Assembly: GCA_030148165.1 (NCBI GenBank)
Contig: JASBTZ010000003.1
Location: 682,001 to 746,000 of the forward strand
DNA from: Bacteroidota bacterium
GTDB lineage: Bacteria > Bacteroidota > Bacteroidia > Flavobacteriales_D > Crocinitomicaceae
Length of the DNA: 64,000 nucleotides
Reading direction: 5' to 3'
The notes below the pieces were generated by a model that did no database searches, was not told the origin of the DNA, and worked only from the letters and a program-made list of their open reading frames with translations. This document shows, one piece after another, positions 36,100 to 43,973 of the stretch. Within the stretch, counting starts at the first letter, position 1; every line of letters starts with the position of its first letter. Made by a program: the position numbers and the translations under genes.

Positions 36100-36525
36100 T
36101 TAGCCTTTCTTTTCTTCTTCAGATTTTTCTGATATATGATCTTGAGTCTCTGAGGTTTTTTCCTCAGGGACTTCTTTTTTATCCTCACTTTCTTCTTTCT
36201 TTTGTGTCGGTGGAATGTGAGAGTGCTTATTGGGTGGCTGATACTTAATTGCGTCATCCAGATCATTTGCATACTGATCTAATGGACGCTTAATATCTTC
36301 CGCTGTTTCCTCCAGGATTCCCTTAATATTGAGATCCTTCTTCATGTCCTTTCCAGACTTTCTAATCTCACTTTGTATCTCATTGGATGCATCCTTGACC
36401 TGACGTATAGTACGACCTAGGGTTCTAGCTAAACCGGGAATACTTTTTGCCCCAAAGAACATCAGGATAAAAATCAATACGAGAATTATCTCGCTTCCAG
36501 AAACATCATTTAAAATGAGAACCAT
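36100..36525 (-). CDS. tatA: TatA/TatB-like twin-arginine translocase component
   Basis: The 141-residue protein has one N-terminal membrane helix (about 9-24, GSEIILVLIFILMFFGAKSI), then the amphipathic helix SIPGLARTLGRTIRQVKDASNEI and a long acidic/lysine-rich C-terminus (KEESEDKKEVPEEK...). This is the TatA/B fold for the twin-arginine translocase; the longer, charged C-terminus resembles TatB or the Bacteroidota TatA/E type. tatC is not in the window. A -7 box lies exactly 4 bases upstream of the start. Confidence 0.82.
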   Translation of the reverse strand: MVLILNDVSGSEIILVLIFILMFFGAKSIPGLARTLGRTIRQVKDASNEIQSEIRKSGKDMKKDLNIKGILEETAEDIKRPLDQYANDLDDAIKYQPPNKHSHIPPTQKKEESEDKKEVPEEKTSETQDHISEKSEEEKKG

Positions 36526-36529
36526 GCTA

Positions 36530-36537
36530 CAAAGATA
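36530..36537 (-). promoter_or_regulatory. -7 promoter box, 4 bases before the tatA-like start
   Basis: TATCTTTG on the minus strand is followed by TAGC and then the ATG ending at 36525: a perfect box with 4-base spacing, suggesting a leaderless mRNA. Confidence 0.5.
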
Positions 36538-36552
36538 ATCTTTATTTAGGGA

Positions 36553-36987
36553 CTAAAACCCGGCTTTAGACGCAGGATAAGAGTTAAATGTTCCAGTTGC
36601 GAAAGCTACAAGCTCTCCGTCATTATCTCTGATCTCTCCTTCTGCAAACAGAAGCCTTCTTCCTTCCTTAATAATCCAGGCCCTCGCAATGAGTTCAGTT
36701 CCAATGATGGCGGGTGCTAAAAACGATATCTTCAATTCAATGGTGGACACCACTCTATCATCAAATAAGACACGTGACAATGCGCATACACCCATCGTTG
36801 CATCCATTAGTGCACTAATCGATCCGCCATGTGCGGCTCTTGGTGTTGCAAGCAGATCCTTTGTCACAGGCATCCGATAAATAATCTCTCCAGGTGAAAC
36901 GATTTCAAACTCCATCCCAAGTAATTTCCCGAAATTATTCGCCTGGATATATCCCTGAACAAGCGGATGCGCCTTGAAGTCCTCCAT
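36553..36987 (-). CDS. PaaI-family hotdog thioesterase
   Basis: A 144-residue hotdog-fold protein with the PaaI-like signature AAHGGSISALMDATMGVCAL (about 50-69); the acidic residue in the LMDA segment is the usual active-site Asp. It probably hydrolyses acyl-CoA thioesters in the cytoplasm, with unknown substrate. The start codon overlaps the stop of mscS by 1 base, so it is likely in an operon with it. Confidence 0.85.
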   Translation of the reverse strand: MEDFKAHPLVQGYIQANNFGKLLGMEFEIVSPGEIIYRMPVTKDLLATPRAAHGGSISALMDATMGVCALSRVLFDDRVVSTIELKISFLAPAIIGTELIARAWIIKEGRRLLFAEGEIRDNDGELVAFATGTFNSYPASKAGF

Positions 36988-37817
36988 TAAGCTTCTTTTT
37001 GAATGTGGATGTCCATTTGCGGATAAGGAATACTCAATCCAGCCTCAGCAAACTCGTTATAAACTCGCTCATTCATGTCGAAAAATACGTCCCAGTAATC
37101 ATCAGTTTCGACCCACGCGCGGACAGTAAGATTTACTGAAGAATCTCCTAATTCTCCCAGTCCGACAAAAGGTTCAGGGTCATTAAGTATTCGTGGATCG
37201 TCCTCAATAAAACGAGCTAATAATTCTTTTGCAGCTTTGAGTTGCTCACCGTATCCTATCCCAAAAACCCAATCAACGCGTCTCTTAGCTTCTTTCGTAT
37301 AGTTGACAATTGTGCTATTTGCCACCTCTCCATTAGCCAATATCACCACTTTATTATCTACCGTGTTCAAGACAGTATTGAAGATTAATATTTCTTTGAC
37401 CTTACCTTCAACACCTGCAGCCGCAATGTAATCGCCTACTTTAAAAGGCTTGAAAAACAGAATCATAACTCCACCGGCAAAATTCGATAACGTACCTGAA
37501 AAGGCCATACCAATGGCTAAGCCGGCAGCACCCAGCAGTGCTACAAACGAAGTCATTTCCACACCGAGTTGGGTAATCGCAGTTATAATCACTAGTACCT
37601 TTAGCCCTATTGAAGTTAGACTAGTCAGGAAAGTCGTCAGCCCTAATTCGGTTTTTCCCCGCTCCAAAACGCGTTTCAGCGCTTTACTTAAAATTCTGGC
37701 CAGCCAAAACCCTAAGACTAATACAACGATTGTGATTAGAAGGCGAATTCCTATTGACACTAACATATCTGTCAATTCTCCACTCTTAAGTCCTAAAAAC
37801 TCTTCTATACGCTCCAT
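36987..37817 (-). CDS. mscS: MscS-family small-conductance mechanosensitive channel
   Basis: The 276-residue protein has three membrane helices (about 17-38, 60-80, 85-115). The pore-lining TM3 LLGAAGLAIGMAFSGTLSNFAGGVMI has the Ala/Gly pattern of MscS. The beta domain FKPFKVGDYIAAAGVEGKVKEI and the C-terminal cytoplasmic cage follow. It protects cells from hypo-osmotic shock by releasing solutes. A perfect -7 box lies 16 bases upstream, and the PaaI-like gene follows, overlapping by 1 base. Confidence 0.94.
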   Translation of the reverse strand: MERIEEFLGLKSGELTDMLVSIGIRLLITIVVLVLGFWLARILSKALKRVLERGKTELGLTTFLTSLTSIGLKVLVIITAITQLGVEMTSFVALLGAAGLAIGMAFSGTLSNFAGGVMILFFKPFKVGDYIAAAGVEGKVKEILIFNTVLNTVDNKVVILANGEVANSTIVNYTKEAKRRVDWVFGIGYGEQLKAAKELLARFIEDDPRILNDPEPFVGLGELGDSSVNLTVRAWVETDDYWDVFFDMNERVYNEFAEAGLSIPYPQMDIHIQKEA

Positions 37818-37833
37818 TTTTCTAATTTTAAAA

Positions 37834-37841
37834 CAAATTTA
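37834..37841 (-). promoter_or_regulatory. -7 promoter box for mscS
   Basis: TAAATTTG on the minus strand matches TAnnTTTG, 16 bases before the ATG ending at 37817. Confidence 0.45.
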
Positions 37842-37868
37842 AAGGAAGTTTTCGTACTATATTTTTTA

Positions 37869-38636
37869 ATGTTCTTTTTCTTCTCCAAAATACTGTTGTT
37901 TGTGTTGAAACCATTTTTTTGGTTTGTGCTATTCACCGCATTATATATCTTCAGACCTCAATCAAGGTGGAGGAATAAATTTAAGTGGGCCGCCATAATC
38001 GTTTTTGTCTTTTTCTCGAATTCAGTGATCTTCTCGGAATTTTGCCGCTTATGGGAAGTTCCCGGACAGCACTCCAGTAATTTTGAAAAGCATGACGTAG
38101 CCATCGTGTTGGGAGGAATGGCGGAATATAATTCAGACATTAATGAGCTCAGCTTCAGACGTCAGGGTGATCGTCTTATGAAAGCCATTACGCTGTACAA
38201 GACCAATAAAGTTTCGAAAATTCTTATTAGTGGAGATAATGGATATTTAACGGACCGAGGGTTGCATGAAGCCAAACAGGCTAAAGCATTACTCATACAA
38301 TGGGGCATCCCTAAACAAGATATTCTAACCGAGGAGAAATCGGTAAACACCTATGAAAACGCCAAATATTCGGTTCAGTTATTGAAAAATAAATACCCCG
38401 AATTGAATAAAGTTATATTAGTGACTTCAGGGATACACATGCGTAGAGCAAGAGCGTGTTTTGCAAAACAGGGCTTGGTGTGTACGCCTTGTTCCACAGA
38501 TCTCTACGCAAATCAATCTCGAAATTATTATTGGGATCAGTATTTCATTCCCAGTCTGGACAACTTTATCCAGTGGAATAAACTTTTAAAAGAATCGTTC
38601 GGCTATATGGCTTATGACATGATCGGCTATATCTGA
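37869..38636 (+). CDS. YdcF/SanA-like DUF218 membrane protein
   Basis: The 255-residue protein has two N-terminal membrane segments (about 2-28 and 38-58), then a DUF218 domain with HDVAIVLGGMAEYNSD, KILISGDNGY, EEKSVNTYENAKYSVQLL and VILVTSGIHMRRARACF. DUF218 proteins are linked to envelope or vancomycin tolerance (SanA/YdcF in E. coli) and to cell-wall precursor processing, but enzyme function is unclear. The gene is divergent from mscS and convergent with the aarF-like gene, whose stop is immediately adjacent. Confidence 0.87.
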   Translation: MFFFFSKILLFVLKPFFWFVLFTALYIFRPQSRWRNKFKWAAIIVFVFFSNSVIFSEFCRLWEVPGQHSSNFEKHDVAIVLGGMAEYNSDINELSFRRQGDRLMKAITLYKTNKVSKILISGDNGYLTDRGLHEAKQAKALLIQWGIPKQDILTEEKSVNTYENAKYSVQLLKNKYPELNKVILVTSGIHMRRARACFAKQGLVCTPCSTDLYANQSRNYYWDQYFIPSLDNFIQWNKLLKESFGYMAYDMIGYI

Positions 38637-40358
38637 TTACCTTTTCCAACCGGTATAGCTCGGATCGTGGTCGCCTTTCCAGATGTCTCGCAGCATGCCC
38701 AGTACGATTATCGCGGCTAGAATAATTCCCGCTGTTCCGAATACTGAATACCCTTTCCAGACAGGTCCGATTCTATATCTCATAACCATCACGGAACCAA
38801 CTATCAATCCTGTAGCTAATACGGCGGAGACTATTTGTTTTGTGACTCGATTAATCGTATGCACCATGGGGTCAATTCCCTGGTGATTCAAATTCACACT
38901 GATCTGACCACTGTTAATGCGCCGTATTGCATTTTTCAGATCCCTTGGGAAATCCTCCATATGCGCACCGAATTCATAAAGGGTATTGAAAATCTTTTTA
39001 CCCCACGCGATCGGGTTAAATTTCTTAGCAACCACTCTTCGCATATAAGGTCTCGCTAATTCCAATAGATCCAGATCAGGATTCAGGTTATGCACCACGC
39101 CTTCGACTGTCACCATGGACCTGGCAAGCAGGAAGAAATGAGATGGAACACTCAATCCATATTTCACTATAATGTCACGTAGTTCCAGGAGTACCCTGCT
39201 CATCTCATTCTTGTGTATACTAGTCACGGAATAGCTGTTCACGAATTCATTGATCGCATACTCCAGATCATGCATGTTCTTAACGGTGAATTCTCCCGAC
39301 ATCTGCATGAGTGAACGAATGATCTTTTTAACGTCTTTATCCTTGACGGAAACAAATAAACGACCGAACATCTCTATATCCCGCTGCATAATGCTTCCCA
39401 TCAAACCAAAATCCAAAAATGCCAGATCGCCATTTTCCTTGACTAGAATGTTTCCCGGATGAAGGTCTGCATGAAAGAACCCGTATTCGAATACCTGCTT
39501 TATGTAGGATGTGGCCAATTTTTCAGCGATCTTGTTTCGGTCATGCCCTTTTGCCATCAGTTCATCATAGAGTGAAATCTTCGTTCCCTGAACAAACTCC
39601 ATAGTCAGTACTTTATCAGTCGTGTATTCCTGATAGATCTTAGGACAGCTGGTCCCTACTGATTTCGGATCATTCACCAGATTATGATAAAAGCGTTGTG
39701 CATTAATCGACTCATGGATAAAATCCAGTTCTTTGAGAATACTCTCTTCAAAGTTTCTTACAAGACCCTGTGGATCAAAAGCTTTAATGGATGGAAAACG
39801 ACGTTCGAGTATTCCCGCAACCGTATACATCACCTTAATATCCTCAACGATCATCGGCTGTATGTTTGGACGCTGAATCTTAATGGCGAGTTTCTCACCG
39901 TTGTTCAAAATCGCTTTATGAACTTGCGCCATAGACGCAGAGGCAAATGGTTCCGGTTCAAAGGATGCAAAAAGAATGTCTACAGATTTTTTTAGTTCCT
40001 TTTCCAGTACTTGCCTCGCTACTTCACCTGAAAATGGAGGAACGTTATCCTGTAGTTTTGAAAATTCAGTGATCAGTTCTTGGGGAAGCAAGTCGGCACG
40101 GTTACTGAGAATTTGACCGAATTTGACAAATGTGGGACCCAATTCCTCACAGAGCAATCGCATTTTCTCCCATTTACTGTGAAGTTTAGCTCGCTTTCGG
40201 GTTGTCCGAGGAATCAATTTACGAATCCACTTGTATCGACCCGTCTCGATCATATGAGATACGATATCCTCAAAGCCGTACTTAACAAATACGCGCAAAA
40301 TTTGATTATATCGTCTGAAAGACCTAAACCTACGGCCTATTGCAGAAAAGAGTCCCAT
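38637..40358 (-). CDS. ABC1/AarF (UbiB-like) kinase-fold protein
   Basis: The 573-residue protein is an ABC1/UbiB member: GPTFVKFGQILSNRADLLPQELITEFSKLQDNVPP (the KxGQ-type motif), then AS-rich PFASASMAQVHKAILNNGEKLAIKIQRP (nucleotide loop with Lys), FFHADLHPGNILVKENGDLAFLDFGLMG (catalytic HADLHPGN and DFG) and two C-terminal membrane segments (about 500-545). In E. coli UbiB acts in ubiquinone synthesis; since Bacteroidota mostly use menaquinone, its role here is probably broader lipid or isoprenoid quinone handling. It follows the phasin-like coiled-coil gene by 6 bases, so they are likely co-transcribed. Confidence 0.92.
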   Translation of the reverse strand: MGLFSAIGRRFRSFRRYNQILRVFVKYGFEDIVSHMIETGRYKWIRKLIPRTTRKRAKLHSKWEKMRLLCEELGPTFVKFGQILSNRADLLPQELITEFSKLQDNVPPFSGEVARQVLEKELKKSVDILFASFEPEPFASASMAQVHKAILNNGEKLAIKIQRPNIQPMIVEDIKVMYTVAGILERRFPSIKAFDPQGLVRNFEESILKELDFIHESINAQRFYHNLVNDPKSVGTSCPKIYQEYTTDKVLTMEFVQGTKISLYDELMAKGHDRNKIAEKLATSYIKQVFEYGFFHADLHPGNILVKENGDLAFLDFGLMGSIMQRDIEMFGRLFVSVKDKDVKKIIRSLMQMSGEFTVKNMHDLEYAINEFVNSYSVTSIHKNEMSRVLLELRDIIVKYGLSVPSHFFLLARSMVTVEGVVHNLNPDLDLLELARPYMRRVVAKKFNPIAWGKKIFNTLYEFGAHMEDFPRDLKNAIRRINSGQISVNLNHQGIDPMVHTINRVTKQIVSAVLATGLIVGSVMVMRYRIGPVWKGYSVFGTAGIILAAIIVLGMLRDIWKGDHDPSYTGWKR

Positions 40359-40364
40359 TCATTA

Positions 40365-40736
40365 TTATTTGGCCTCCAGTTCTTCTAATCTGGATTTGAC
40401 CAAAGATAACTCTTTTGAAAGGCTCTTAACCTCTTCCTCTAAAGAATTGATCTGATTAACGTGTGCAATGCTCATTTTAGCATACATTTTTTCAACCACC
40501 TCTCCGATCTTATGTTCAAGTTCCTGCTTGGCCTCGTGCATTTTAACAACCATTTTGTCAACGAACTCAAGTTCGTTCCCGTCTTCATCGGTTATCTTTT
40601 CCTTGACAAAGTTGTTTATGCCATCCTTAGCTTTCTCCGAGTACTCATGGATTTTCTCCAAAGCGTTCGTGTCTTTCGCGATTACATAGAGGTTCGACGA
40701 TAAGGTCATTAACTCTAAAAATGTTTTTGTTTTCAT
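40365..40736 (-). CDS. phasin-like/coiled-coil protein paired with the aarF-like gene
   Basis: The 123-residue protein is almost entirely helical and charged. The first half resembles the poly(hydroxyalkanoate) granule-associated phasin family, and the last 45 residues (MYAKMSIAHVNQINSLEEEVKSLSKELSLVKSRLEELEA) form a leucine-zipper coiled coil. It has no signal peptide or membrane segment. The location directly ahead of a UbiB-like gene is reminiscent of UbiK/UbiJ-type accessory factors, but homology is not shown. Start: the ATG at 40736 (MKTKTFLEL). Confidence 0.65.
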   Translation of the reverse strand: MKTKTFLELMTLSSNLYVIAKDTNALEKIHEYSEKAKDGINNFVKEKITDEDGNELEFVDKMVVKMHEAKQELEHKIGEVVEKMYAKMSIAHVNQINSLEEEVKSLSKELSLVKSRLEELEAK

Positions 40737-40851
40737 GATAGTCCTATTTATCTATAAGCTAAAATATTTATCTCCATTCACCAAAAAAATGATTAATATC
40801 ATAGACTCATTAGGAACAAATTACGTCCTTTGCAAAAAGAAATCAGACGAC

Positions 40852-41253
40852 ATGAATCTTGATAATTCGATTACAACCCTTATGACTAGTGAGCTTAGAA
40901 CAGCGAATCCTGATGATAAGCTAATTGTTCTAAAGCACATCTATGAGAAGCAAGATTTTCATTCACACATTCCCGTGACAGAAGGAGCTAAGTTAGTTGG
41001 CATTGTAAGTCTGATCGACTTTATGCATGCCATTGAGGATGCTACTTTGGACGATGAGCATGAGGCATACCATGCACAACAGGTGCGCGACATTATGACG
41101 CCAAATCCTATTTCTATTTCTCCGGAAAGTACCATTCGTCAAGCGGCAGAAATATTAGCAGAGAAGAGCTTTCATTCAGTTCTGATTGCAGAAAAAGGTG
41201 ATTTAAAGGGGATTGTTACAACACATGACATCCTCAAAGAACTCGTTAAGTAA
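40852..41253 (+). CDS. protein with two CBS domains
   Basis: The start is taken at MNLDNSITTLM (40852). An in-frame ATG at 40735 would add 39 residues without family support. The 133-residue product is essentially one Bateman module: CBS1 about 10-60 (HIPVTEGAKLVGIVSLIDFMHAIED) and CBS2 about 75-133 (VRDIMTPNPISISPESTIRQAAEIL, ending GIVTTHDILKELVK). Such stand-alone proteins sense adenosyl ligands and regulate partners; no partner is known. The PLP decarboxylase begins 5 bases downstream, so the pair may be functionally linked. Confidence 0.85.
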   Translation: MNLDNSITTLMTSELRTANPDDKLIVLKHIYEKQDFHSHIPVTEGAKLVGIVSLIDFMHAIEDATLDDEHEAYHAQQVRDIMTPNPISISPESTIRQAAEILAEKSFHSVLIAEKGDLKGIVTTHDILKELVK

Positions 41254-41258
41254 TTAGC

Positions 41259-42491
41259 ATGATTTGGACTAAGTTAGGACACGACGAAATTCTCGATCGT
41301 GTTAATATTGCTTTATCAAAGAATAAAGATTTCGCAAAAGAGCACCTGATTGGTGTTCCTGCTTCCTATCTCGACCCTAAGGTGTTTTCTCCTGACAGCA
41401 ACCTTTTGAAGGACGCGCCGTTTTTAACGACATTGGTTAAAAATCCGAATCATATCGGTTGTCATACCATGGGGCATTCAGAAAGTTTCTTCAGAGGAAC
41501 TCAGGAAATCGAGCGAGAAACAATAGCGATCTGCGCGGAGGAAATTCTGAAAGCAGAGCCATTGTCATACGACGGATATGTCGCCTCAGGAGGAACAGAA
41601 GCAAACATTCAGGCGATATGGATCTATCGAAACTATTTCATGCGTGAGCATGGAGCGAAGTCTTCTGAAATAGCTCTAATCTGTAGTGAACATAGCCACT
41701 ACTCCATGGATAAGGCTGCAAACTTACTTGGTATTCAGATCTTTAAAAGCAGTGTTGATCCTACTACAATGTCTGTCACACCCGAATCTGTTAATCAGGT
41801 ATTGGCATTAGGGAAAAAGAACAACATCAAGTATTGCATCGTCGTAGCAAATATGATGACAACCATGTTTGGGTCTGTAGACTCCCCAAGTACTTATGCA
41901 GAAGCGCTATTGGCCAATAATATGCCCTTTAAGTTGCATGTTGATGGTGCGTTTGGCGGATTCTATTATCCATTCTCTAATCCGGATTTCGAGTTGAATT
42001 TTAAGAATGAACACGTTAACTCTGTTACACTGGATGCGCACAAAATGGCACAAGCACCGTATGGAACAGGGATTTTTATCATTCGTAAGAACTGGATGAA
42101 ATACGCTACCACCGAAGAGGCGAGTTATATCGTAGGTGAAGACTCAACCTTAATCGGAAGTCGCTCGGGAGCTAATGCCGTTTCTATCTGGATGATCTTG
42201 TCTACTTATGGTAAATTCGGGTGGATCGAAAAGATCTTTATACTTCAGAAGCGGACGGATTGGTTATGTAAACAGTTGGAAGAAGCAGAAATTCGGTTTT
42301 ACCGGAATCCGTACAGCAATATTGTAACGATCCAGGGTGATTTAGTACCAAAAGAGCTGGCTGAAGAATACGGTCTGGTTCCTGATAATCATCACGACCC
42401 GAAATGGTACAAAATCGTGGTTATGGATCACGTCTCCATCGAAGAGCTACAGGAATTTTTGGGGAAATTACCTCAAAAGATAAATGCATAA
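41259..42491 (+). CDS. PLP-dependent group II decarboxylase family protein
   Basis: The 410-residue protein is a fold-type I PLP enzyme with GYVASGGTEANIQAIWIYR (cofactor phosphate loop), EHSHYSMDKAANLLG (stacking His), HVDGAFGGFYYPF (Asp that contacts the pyridine N) and TLDAHKMAQAPYGTG with the cofactor Lys262. The family decarboxylates aromatic or acidic amino acids (tyrosine, aspartate, histidine, glutamate); substrate is unresolved. The upstream CBS protein is 5 bases away. It ends 7 bases before the convergent MORN-like gene. Confidence 0.88.
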   Translation: MIWTKLGHDEILDRVNIALSKNKDFAKEHLIGVPASYLDPKVFSPDSNLLKDAPFLTTLVKNPNHIGCHTMGHSESFFRGTQEIERETIAICAEEILKAEPLSYDGYVASGGTEANIQAIWIYRNYFMREHGAKSSEIALICSEHSHYSMDKAANLLGIQIFKSSVDPTTMSVTPESVNQVLALGKKNNIKYCIVVANMMTTMFGSVDSPSTYAEALLANNMPFKLHVDGAFGGFYYPFSNPDFELNFKNEHVNSVTLDAHKMAQAPYGTGIFIIRKNWMKYATTEEASYIVGEDSTLIGSRSGANAVSIWMILSTYGKFGWIEKIFILQKRTDWLCKQLEEAEIRFYRNPYSNIVTIQGDLVPKELAEEYGLVPDNHHDPKWYKIVVMDHVSIEELQEFLGKLPQKINA

Positions 42492-42498
42492 GAAAGAG

Positions 42499-43554
42499 TT
42501 ACTCACCTCGTTTCTTCTTTTTCTTCTTCTTTTTTTCTCCGGAATCTGGAGCAGCATCGTCTTCCATTTGATCACCGGTCGGGGTTCCGAATGAATAGGT
42601 TTCTCTACCGTGTTCGTCGTAACGATGCTCTTCTATCAGCTCATCCTTTTCATAAAGAGCTCTACGCTTAGGAGTTCCGTCGTGATAAAAATGTTCAAAC
42701 CAGCCCTCTTTTCGCCCTTTCTTGTAATTTTCGGATTGTTGAATAGAACCATCGTAGAAGAAAATTTTGAACTCCCCTTCTTTAACACCCTTGTTCCAGT
42801 TCTCAGTTCTCATTAGGGTTCCATCATCGTAATAGTACTTTGATTCTTTATCTTTCTTACCCATTGAGTAATTCAGATCCTGGATGATATCTCCATAACC
42901 GTTGTATACTTTAAATGGTCCATCGAATACTCCGTTGGAATAGGAAATCTCTTTATATATTTTTGAATCAGGATAATAATCTCGCTTAATTCCGTGTAAA
43001 AGTCCATTCTGGTAATTCTCCCATAAGGTGGTATCTCCATTTTTCGCAAAGTAGATTTGCTTACCATGTTTCTCACCCATGATGTAATTCATTTCCCAGG
43101 CCAGATATTCCGTACTATCGTAATAGTAATACCAGGTTCCGTGCTCAGCACCTTGTACAAAACTTCGAATGACCTGAGGGCATCCCGACATATACAAGGT
43201 CGTGTCTTGTCCATCTTCTTTCCCATTCACAAACGTCACACGTCGCTGCAAACTACCATTCATGTAACACATTTCACACGTTCCGGTGAAAGGTTTGTTC
43301 GAACCGGCCAGATTAACGTTATCCTTTGCTTCGCGATAGACAATGTTTGATTCCTTATCATACCTCAATTCTTCATTGCAATCGATCACGCCTGCAATCT
43401 TACCGCATTCCCATTCGGCATATCGATTATCATGTATGCGTTTGTCGTTCTTATCGTATTTGAAATAACACGAATCCTTTCCTTCATTCACACCAAACTG
43501 ACCGAATGCCATTGAGGTTGTAATGAGGCTAAATACTATTAATAATGATCTCAT
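42499..43554 (-). CDS. exported MORN/YwqK-like repeat protein
   Basis: The 351-residue protein has a signal peptide (MRSLLIVFSLITTSMAFGQ) and then about nine tandem repeats of 20-24 residues of the MORN/YwqK type (for example YFAKNGDTTLWENYQNGLLHG, YDDGTLMRTENWNKGVKEG, FYDGSIQQSENYKKGRKEG, FYHDGTPKRRALYEKDE). The C-terminus is a very basic SGEKKKKKKKKRGE. MORN-type repeats bind lipids or proteins; the YwqK label of antitoxin-like proteins should not be read as function. It is probably monocistronic. Confidence 0.82.
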   Translation of the reverse strand: MRSLLIVFSLITTSMAFGQFGVNEGKDSCYFKYDKNDKRIHDNRYAEWECGKIAGVIDCNEELRYDKESNIVYREAKDNVNLAGSNKPFTGTCEMCYMNGSLQRRVTFVNGKEDGQDTTLYMSGCPQVIRSFVQGAEHGTWYYYYDSTEYLAWEMNYIMGEKHGKQIYFAKNGDTTLWENYQNGLLHGIKRDYYPDSKIYKEISYSNGVFDGPFKVYNGYGDIIQDLNYSMGKKDKESKYYYDDGTLMRTENWNKGVKEGEFKIFFYDGSIQQSENYKKGRKEGWFEHFYHDGTPKRRALYEKDELIEEHRYDEHGRETYSFGTPTGDQMEDDAAPDSGEKKKKKKKKRGE

Positions 43555-43574
43555 AGTAACGGATACTTCAATTA

Positions 43575-43973
43575 TTATTCCGAAGTTAACATTTTCAGCG
43601 CTCTCATCATATCCTCATTAATTTCCTTCGATTGATGAGTTATTGAATCAAATGCGACTAAGGTAGAACTACCGAGGGTGCGAACTTCGTCATTAACGGT
43701 TAATTCATAACCTAAAGTGAAGCTTTTGTTACCAATCTCCTCAACGTACATCGTGATTCGAACATCATCGTTTAAATACAAGGGCTTTAAATATTCAATT
43801 GAATTTTTGACCAGCACAACACCATTTTTTTTCCAGTCGTAATCTTTTCCTAGAAGATATCGGAAATAATGAACCCGTGCCATTTCAAAATAGCTCAGGT
43901 ATACATTGTTGTTCACGTGACCAAGAATATCCAGATCAGCGAATCGAATTTGAATTTTAGCTGGTTCGATCAT
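43575..43973 (-). CDS. acyl-CoA thioesterase (4HBT, YbgC-like)
   Basis: A 132-residue hotdog protein with the 4-hydroxybenzoyl-CoA thioesterase motif RFADLDILGHVNNNVYLSYFE (Asp in the catalytic position, then GHVNN). It hydrolyses short or aromatic acyl-CoA thioesters; substrate unknown. Its start overlaps the dehydratase gene (43970-45853) by 4 bases, as the last gene of the envelope-sugar operon. Confidence 0.87.
   Translation of the reverse strand: MIEPAKIQIRFADLDILGHVNNNVYLSYFEMARVHYFRYLLGKDYDWKKNGVVLVKNSIEYLKPLYLNDDVRITMYVEEIGNKSFTLGYELTVNDEVRTLGSSTLVAFDSITHQSKEINEDMMRALKMLTSE

Noticed and set aside
36024-36272. Minus-strand frame of 82 codons rich in Lys
   Set aside because: It overlaps the tatA-like gene in another frame and the end of the convergent gene; its Lys runs reflect the low-complexity coding of the neighbours.
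40735-40851. Longer start for the CBS-domain gene
   Set aside because: The added 39 residues have no CBS similarity; the domain itself starts at the shorter ATG.
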